The translations under genes and the position numbers were made by a program. Below the pieces are notes generated by a model. It had not been told where the DNA came from. It searched no databases and saw only the letters and a list, made by a program, of their open reading frames with translations. Shown piece by piece: positions 58,373 to 64,000 of a stretch of 64,000 bases of DNA. Source of the DNA: Hemileia vastatrix (taxonomy: Eukaryota > Basidiomycota > Pucciniomycetes > Pucciniales > Zaghouaniaceae); assembly GCA_030280995.1 (NCBI GenBank), contig JASXTE010000005.1, positions 18,677,501-18,741,500 on the forward strand, read 5' to 3'. Position 1 is the first letter of the stretch, and every line of letters starts with the position of its first letter.

Positions 58373-59320
58373 TTCTACATCCTGATTAGGGAAATGATCA
58401 ATTAATTTGAGATAATTTACTATTCAAATGAGAACTCACAGAAGTAGCCTCATCATAATCAATTAAATCCAATTCCTCTTCACATGCAGCAGAGACACCT
58501 TTATCAGTCATTTCTAATTTTCACTGCAATGAGAGGGGGAGACAATAAGATAAATTATTTTGTATTTTTACTTTTATTTAAAAGAAAAATAATAAAATAA
58601 AATTTTTCAGGATAAAATCAACTAAAATAATAATCAATTTAATAATTCAAAACAATTTAAAACCAGGATATAATAATTAACTGAAGAATTAAATTTAAAT
58701 TTCTTATTAACAATTTTATGATAATTATTATCAGGATTTTAAATCAACTGAGAATTTAATAATTAACAGGACTTAATGTCTACTGAAATATTAAATATGA
58801 ATTTAAAAAAAAAATTATTGTCAGGACAATTTGTCAACTGGAACAAATAAAATTTAGATATATCAGGGCAAGAGTCAACTGAAAATTATAATGAATAATA
58901 ATTTTTTAAGAATATATTTTATTACCTCTAGGACTAAGAACACAATTGCTCTATCTTTGTCAACTAGGAAAAATAAAATAAATAATAAAAAATTTAATTA
59001 CAATTTTACTAGACACCTCCCCCTGTTAAATGAGCAAATTAATGCCACTTACAGAGTGCTGAGTAAAAGGAAATACGTAGAGTATGAAGAGTGCAAAGTG
59101 ACCCACGAATAGTAATCAATAATTAACAAAAATATATAACTATTAGTTAGTATATAAGCTTAAGTTTTTGAATGTGGTTCAATTCCCGTTCGCAGCAAAA
59201 AAATAAGTCATGTGACGTATGACGTTCATTGTTTTCATCGTCCAATCGTCCTTATAGGTACCTCGATGGCAATGGTCCCATGGTCTCTGGTCCTCAAAAT
59301 AATGATGTGCTGTCGACAAT
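58373..59320 (-). other. E4 leader
   Basis: AT-rich, with repeated GTCAACT(G/A) motifs (about 58829, 58871, 58965) and a paired TGACGT (59214-59219, 59221-59226). 59180-59203 resembles a tRNA T-arm (GGTTCAATTCCCG), but no full tRNA can be folded around it. Confidence 0.5.
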
Positions 59321-59337
59321 TTGGGAAGGCCCCCAAT
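59321..59337 (-). other. E4 primer-binding site
   Basis: The minus strand reads ATTGGGGGCCTTCCCAA immediately after the LTR end CCTTGACA, nearly the same as in E1. Confidence 0.7.
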
Positions 59338-60140
59338 TGTCAAGGTGGACTTTAATGTCTAGAAGAATTTCAAGGTATTCCAAGGATGGCAACGATGGAT
59401 TTAAAGGACTCAAAATAATGTACGTATTTCTCTTATAAGTTTTAAGATTTATTACTCAATGATTAGAGGTAAGATTTTTAATTATTATTAGAATTATTGA
59501 TTTAGAATGACAAGATGTAATTACTAAGTCAGTAATAAATAGTAATAAATTTTAATGGTAGTATTAGTTTGTAAAAAATGTAAGTAAAAAGGAATGTCCC
59601 AAAAGTACAAAAAGAGAGGGCCTTTTATAGGCAAAGGTGTGAGAAATAAAAAGAAGGAGTTAACACCACCTAATACAAGGGTGTGGGAAAAAGAAACTAA
59701 TTAAAGAGTGTATGTGAAATAATAAGAGTAATACTAAATAGTGCGTAAATAAAAAGTATTTATTTTATTTGAAATAAACTCTGAATCCCTTGGTCCGTCA
59801 CATTTAGTGCAAGAACATTTGATTTAAAATATTGAATCAATAAAATCTAAATAAAGAATTTGAAAAGTTTTCTTCTTTTTATAATTTTATATTTTTTAAT
59901 ACTAATTTTATTCCCTCTCATCTGTATTATTGAGCATGGTGTTTGGGAGTAAAAATATATGTGACAGTTACATATTTTTTATTAATTATTTACATCACTT
60001 ATTGTACCTAGCTAGTTATTTGTAAGTAATACATAAGTAGTTTGTAAATAATTAATTATTAATGAGGATTAAAAGGTGTGGCTTCTTCTCAGTAAGATAA
60101 TTAATTTTTTTACTGGGTAAGTCTAGTAGCCTGGCTGACA
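59338..60140 (-). repeat. E4 5' LTR (family B, 803 bp)
   Basis: + strand TGTCAAGG ... GGCTGACA, with short inverted ends TGTCA/TGACA. The minus-strand TATA box lies at 59629-59621. Confidence 0.92.
59621..59629 (-). promoter_or_regulatory. E4 LTR TATA box
   Basis: TATAAAAGG on the minus strand, about 290 bp from the LTR end, also present in the 3' LTR and in E2. Confidence 0.7.
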
Positions 60141-60460
60141 ATTAAAGATTGTACCAGTGACATTTCTGAAACACTTTTAGGATGAATTGCATGACAAATG
60201 ATACCTTCTGTCTTAATACTTTCATGTCCAGTGCTGCTATAGCCAAGTCACAGAAGCCTGTGGCAGGAAATTTTTGCAACTTCAAAGTTTGAACTGAAAA
60301 AAAAATATTTGTCAATTCTTAAGGGAATGCTCTGTACCTATCCCTGACCCCTTTGAGTGGGAAAATCATTTTTTTTGTGAGAACCATTTTTAAGATCTTG
60401 CACTTTGCATAGTGGATATCGCATGGCAGTTAAGCCGCCAGCTGACTCAAGTGTTGGCCA
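60141..60460. other. Presumed promoter of the RSA3-like gene
   Basis: 320 bp between the outer edge of the E4 LTR and the ATG. No clear TATA box. A CTGACC/CCCTTTG patch occurs near 60345-60355. Confidence 0.4.
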
Positions 60461-61162
60461 ATGGCACCACCCAGAAAACGCACCAGACGGAAGAGACAAA
60501 AACGCCGTTTCGATCTTTCCGACGACGACAGTCTTAGTAGCTCTGAAAGCAGCCATAGTAGCAACCCTGGCCCTACTGTCGACGGTCAAATCTCTCTCAA
60601 GCAGAAATCATCACACGAATCACAAGTCTCTCCTTCGCATTCTACTTCCTCTTCCTCTTCGTCGTCGTCTCCTTCAATTTCTGATTCTGCTTCAGATTCT
60701 GAATCGTCGTCTGAATCTTCTTCTCAATCCTCTATTGCACCTCCCAAACGTGGCCGTCAGGTACCCAAGCCGCAGTCCATCACTCGTTCCCCTTCTCCCC
60801 CACCAACCACAAATCCTCAACCACTCCCTTCTACTCACTCAAATGATTTTTTCTCCTTTCCTGTTCTCCTCCTCCCCCCTCCATTTCCCCTGCCTTCCAC
60901 TTCAAATCCTTCAATCTCTGATACCACCGATCCTGATGTCATGTTACGCTCATGGTATATGGACTCTCTCACTTCCCGGTTTGCCACCGAGCTTGACGCT
61001 CTCCGCACTTCAGATTCTCTCGTCAAAACACCCCATTCGATTGAACTTCTTGCCACTGCTCTTGCTTCTGGGGCTCCTACTTTCCGGCCTTCAGCTTCTT
61101 CAGAAAATTCAACTCATTTGAATAACGAAGATGAGCTCCTCAAGTCGATCTTTCCCCACTAA
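60461..61162 (+). CDS. RSA3: Ribosome assembly protein 3 homologue
   Basis: Single exon, 233 aa, ATG in good context (CCAATGGCACC), TAA at 61160-61162. Residues 1-20 are strongly basic (MAPPRKRTRRKRQKRR), a likely nuclear/nucleolar signal. Residues 20-150 are Ser/Pro-rich, low-complexity and acidic in parts. The C-terminal 70 residues carry the conserved Rsa3-type domain (RSWYMDSLTSRFATELDALR, then a segment ending LATALASGAPTF, then DELLKSIFPH). In yeast, Rsa3 works in the nucleolus with pre-60S particles at early assembly steps. The length is close to the yeast protein. Higher GC, codon structure and absence of stops mark it as a functional host gene among dead elements. The N-terminal two-thirds would not be conserved, so the assignment rests on the C-terminal domain. 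Confidence 0.75.
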   Translation: MAPPRKRTRRKRQKRRFDLSDDDSLSSSESSHSSNPGPTVDGQISLKQKSSHESQVSPSHSTSSSSSSSSPSISDSASDSESSSESSSQSSIAPPKRGRQVPKPQSITRSPSPPPTTNPQPLPSTHSNDFFSFPVLLLPPPFPLPSTSNPSISDTTDPDVMLRSWYMDSLTSRFATELDALRTSDSLVKTPHSIELLATALASGAPTFRPSASSENSTHLNNEDELLKSIFPH

Positions 61163-62019
61163 AATTATTATTTCCAGTTTTGTACTTTGGATATGATACA
61201 GAATGGAACTTCGGAATCTTTCAAGCCAATTTCAGGTAAGTTTCTTCAATATAATATGTTGTACTTCTTGATCTTGTGTATTAAAAAATTTGGCCTATTT
61301 TTGAACACTATACTCCAGATTTATATGCCGTATAGTAAACTGCACACACTCTAGCAAAGAAGGAAATTCATGTAAAAAAGGAAAGAAAAAAACGCAGCAG
61401 CAACAATAATTTGCCTAAAATAACAGTAAAAGCACGATTGGTGTTGCTTATATGCTAAAAATTAATTTAAAGAATGGGTCCATAGCCTAGGAGTATGAAT
61501 GAAAGAAGGCTTATCTGATTTAATATAGAGTCCACCAGTTGTGTGATTAATTCCATGATATTTTGTCATAAAAAATAATATAAATCCCCATGTTTGCCTG
61601 AAAAACATCAGCGCAACTACCAATATCAGGAAAGTCAAACCTCCTACATGGGAATACAGCTTTGCCTTCACCTGATTGAGAACTGGTCCTATTGGCTTCA
61701 ATGTCTACCTCTTTCAGGTCAGCCATGACCTGGAAGAATTGTGCCCTGTTATAATGATGATTTGCTGTTCTATTTTTTTTTTTTTTTGTTCTTGTCTTTC
61801 CATTTATGTTTGTAAGACTATTCAGTCGTGTGTTAGTGTGAAGAATTTCTTTCGATTGTTATAATCAGAAATTCATAGATTTCCCTATGTGACTACCAAC
61901 TTTGATATCTGCGTATGTTAATTTACCATATCTTTTTATTTGGAGTGGACTTCATTTATTTATATTTATCTCTATATAATAATATTTTGTGGATTTTGAC
62001 CTATCCCTATTTTCTAGCA
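61163..62019. other. 3' flank of RSA3-like gene, nothing else recognised
   Basis: TTTCCAG/TTTTG at about 61170 and TTTCAG/GTAAGT near 61235 could bound a 3'-UTR exon, but this is not needed for the coding sequence. No other gene seen. Confidence 0.4.
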
Positions 62020-62165
62020 TTCGCGCCGGGGCCCTAACTGACCCCGACCAACACGGGGCTGCGCGTCACTAGATGCAGCAGCCCCCACCAACAAGTTTCA
62101 TTTCACTATGGGTTACATAATCTGATTCCACGTTGAATCTCATGCGGAGCATGGGTCACGTCTGC
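62020..62165. other. GC-rich island with competing short hairpins
   Basis: An isolated GC-rich patch in AT-rich DNA. CGGGG (62027-62031), CCCCG (62042-62046) and CGGGG (62054-62058) allow two mutually exclusive 5-bp stems. It could be a terminal remnant of a GC-rich transposon. Confidence 0.5.
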
Positions 62166-62525
62166 TTGTTTTTTATTTAAATTTTTATTGTATACAATCT
62201 CACCCAGCTAGAGACATGAAAGCATGATTAACCAGTAAACTAGCTACAAAATGAAGTGGTAAGGAGTATATAAGAAGAGCAATCTAACTCAGCTGAAAGG
62301 AGAACATGTACAGGAAGTTTAAGGGGTGGGCAAGAGGGAGAGAGTTGAGAGTAAAGTTATCGTGAACTGAAGTCAAATGGCTTGTCAATTGTTCTAGTCA
62401 CTTTTTGATTTCATCACAACTCTTTGAATATTGATAAAGTTAATATATATGATCCCATTTTGAAGTCAATTAACATTACCAGGATCTGACTTCATAAAAT
62501 AAAAATGCCCAAAAAAAAGGTAGTA
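62166..62525. other. Intergenic DNA, nothing recognised
   Basis: No gene. It probably contains the decayed N-terminal part of the following transposase. Confidence 0.4.
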
Positions 62526-63450
62526 AGAAATTATTCAACTGACAAGTATGTTCACATAGCTGAAACCACTTCACTAAAGGTGCTGAAAACGTTTTTTAAA
62601 GACATAATATCTTTATATAAAAACAAATATTGATGAGAACCAAAATCTGTGGAGAAAACCAAGATTTTGGGGGAATATGAGAACAGGGGGTTTCTGGAAT
62701 GTCTTGGCAGTATTGATGGGATGCACTGGGAGTGGAAAAATTTCCCCACAGCCAGGGCCAGTCAGTTCCAGAGGAAGGAAGAAACTCCCACAATGAGATT
62801 AGAGGCTGTAGCAAGAAAAAAACTTACAAATTAGGCATGCTTTCTTTGGCTCACCTGGAACATTAAATGAAATCAATGTTCTTCATTGCAGAAACTTGTT
62901 TGATAAACATTTGAGTGCTAGTCATAATGATGTAATTTTTTAAAAAAATAATAGAAATTACAAAAATGGTTACTACCTTGCTGATGGTATCTACCCACTA
63001 TAGTTGGCCCTGGCCAAGAAAATCTCTCATCCACAAGATGAGGAAATCAGATATTACTCTAAATTACAAGAAAGTGCTAGAAAGGGCATAGAATGTGCTT
63101 TTGGGGTGTTTGAAAAAAAGGTGGGGTATTCTTACCCAGCCATGTTGTCTATGGCATATTGAGGATGTAAAGGATACAATGAGCTGTTGTATAATTTTAC
63201 ACAACATCATAGAGGAATCAAATTCAGAAACAGATCCTTACCTAAATGAGCAATCCATTCAATGTCAACTTCAGAAAAACCACCAAGATCTTTCTTTAAC
63301 AAAAAGCTTAGTTAATTTTATTCAGAACATCCAGGAACTTCACAAATTAAACACACACTTTGAATTGCAAGAGAATCTGAAGAAACATATCTGGAAAAAT
63401 AGAGGAAGACTTGAATATTTAAGAGGGGAAAAATTAATGGGTACTAGTTA
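62526..63450 (+). pseudogene. PIF/Harbinger transposase pseudogene (second family)
   Basis: From NYSTDKYVHIAETT (about 62529) the frame runs through KDIISLYKNKY, two stops, GEYENRGFLECLGSIDGMHW with the first catalytic Asp (about 62712), EWKNFPTARASQFQRKEE, and LEAVARKK. Frameshifted pieces then give LADGIYPL-like and HPQDEE-like segments, ESARKGIECAFGVFEKK with the catalytic Glu region (about 63070-63115), and CCIILHNIIEESNSETD near 63185-63225. It has several stops and frameshifts. This family is distinct from the HARBI1-like elements at 6098 and 49976. Confidence 0.85.
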
Positions 63451-63853
63451 GATGAATAATATAATTTAGTAAAGAAAAAGAAATGTGAGTCAAAAAATAT
63501 ATTGAACTTTATACAAATTTAATAAATTAAATATATAATTTAGAAAAAAAATAAAGATTGTGAGTCAAAAAATGAAGAATCAGAACATCATTTATATATT
63601 TTTCTGGTAATCCTATAAAATCAAAAAATGTGAGTAAATAAATAATTTGGTTAAAACAGATGTTAATAATATGATTAATGGGTACTTACCAAATATGGAG
63701 GACATATGAAATAAAATTAAAAGTAATACAAAAATATGGATAAAGATATTTATATTTCATGTAGTAGTGAAGTTAAACATATTTATCTTGCTTAATAAAA
63801 AGAATTATGAGTTGTGAAGTAGTAATATTGTAAAAAGATTTGAGATAAAATAA
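63451..63853. other. AT-rich DNA, nothing recognised
   Basis: Contains repeated TGTGAGTCAAAAAAT-like motifs (63484, 63559, and shorter at 63626), a weak local repeat of about 70 bp. Confidence 0.4.
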
Positions 63854-64000
63854 TAGGGGGTATCAATGTTCAGGGATCCACAATTAAAGATCAGGAATTT
63901 TTTTCCCCAGGATCAGATATTATTAATTGCCGAAGATTCTTATCCACTAGCCCCAGGGCTAGTGGAGAAAGAATCCACAATAATGCATTATCCCTCCTCT
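63854..64000 (+). repeat. Left end of a TAGGGGGTATC-type transposon, runs off the window
   Basis: TAGGGGGTATCAATGTTCAGG shares its first 12 bases with the MITE at 41906 and is preceded by TAA, consistent with a TWA target site. The interior has a CCACTAGCCCCAGGGCTAGTGG palindrome at 63941-63962. Confidence 0.6.

Larger units (their letters stand above)
50484..60140 (-). mobile_element. E4: full-length Ty3/gypsy chromovirus (family B LTRs)
   Basis: 3' LTR 50484-51273, polypurine tract (GAGTGAGGGAGTGAAAG on the minus strand), Gag-Pol 58372-51308, leader, primer-binding site 59321-59337, 5' LTR 59338-60140. Nearly all coding pieces share one frame once the 1,182 bp of inserted LTR plus duplication are removed, implying an ancestral single Gag-Pol ORF of about 1,960 codons. 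Stops and a local frame change have inactivated it. The two LTRs are very similar over about 790 bp, so this is a relatively young insertion. Confidence 0.93.

Noticed and set aside
59140..59205. Possible tRNA gene
   Set aside because: Only the T-arm-like piece fits; no acceptor stem, D-arm or anticodon arm can be found at the right distance.
60405..61121. 238-codon Leu/Pro-rich ORF overlapping the RSA3-like gene
   Set aside because: Other frame of the Ser/Pro-rich coding sequence. The 60461 frame ends in a recognisable conserved domain.

Overview
The window is AT-rich fungal nuclear DNA. It holds two convincing host genes, one possible third, and many old, nested transposable elements. Short GT-AG introns (about 50-80 bp), abundant Ty3/gypsy chromoviruses, Ty1/copia remnants and HARBI1-like DDE transposases with a Myb/SANT partner point to a repeat-bloated basidiomycete, most likely a rust fungus (Pucciniales). 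This placement is inference from family resemblance; no database search was run.

Layout. 1-2197 is a decayed chromovirus pol (+), followed by about 1 kb of pyrimidine-rich DNA and an antisense cysteine-rich gene (3242-3969, -) with an intron, a TATA box and a paired CACGTG site. 4930-5545 is a C-rich tract that switches to a G-rich tract. 6098-7626 is a HARBI1-like DNA transposon remnant, 10107-10838 a Tc1/mariner-like non-autonomous element, and 11761-15462 holds two solo LTRs of one family (A). A five-exon host gene for a TPR-like protein lies at 16200-18091 (-). 19718-20720 is a Harbinger-type fragment with repeated terminal sequences and a Myb/SANT-like ORF; local duplications follow to 23120.

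From 23125 to 60140 the window is almost wholly one related group of Ty3/gypsy chromoviruses. They carry a long coiled-coil Gag, a CX2CX7HX2C knuckle, DTGA/DSGA protease, RT, RNase H, integrase, an AT-hook and a terminal chromodomain. E1 (+, 23125-31924) has a complete 5' LTR and a truncated 3' LTR. E2 (-, 31925-39073) is fused to E1 through its integrase. E3 (-, about 40020-49975) is shredded by a MITE, a solo LTR with an internal duplication, a copia-containing insert and a small solo LTR. E4 (-, 50484-60140) has both LTRs and was once a single Gag-Pol frame of about 1,960 codons, later split by a solo LTR with a perfect 5-bp target duplication. None looks autonomous: all carry stops, frameshifts or deletions.

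Beyond E4 lies an intact single-exon gene for a ribosome assembly protein 3 homologue (60461-61162, +), about 320 bp from the E4 LTR. A GC-rich fold-back patch, a second unrelated PIF/Harbinger transposase pseudogene (62526-63450) and the start of another terminal-repeat element (63854 on) follow. No tRNA, rRNA or CRISPR array was found. The most unusual material is the long-Gag chromovirus group, the E-box-driven antisense cysteine-rich gene, and several rearranged LTR structures.
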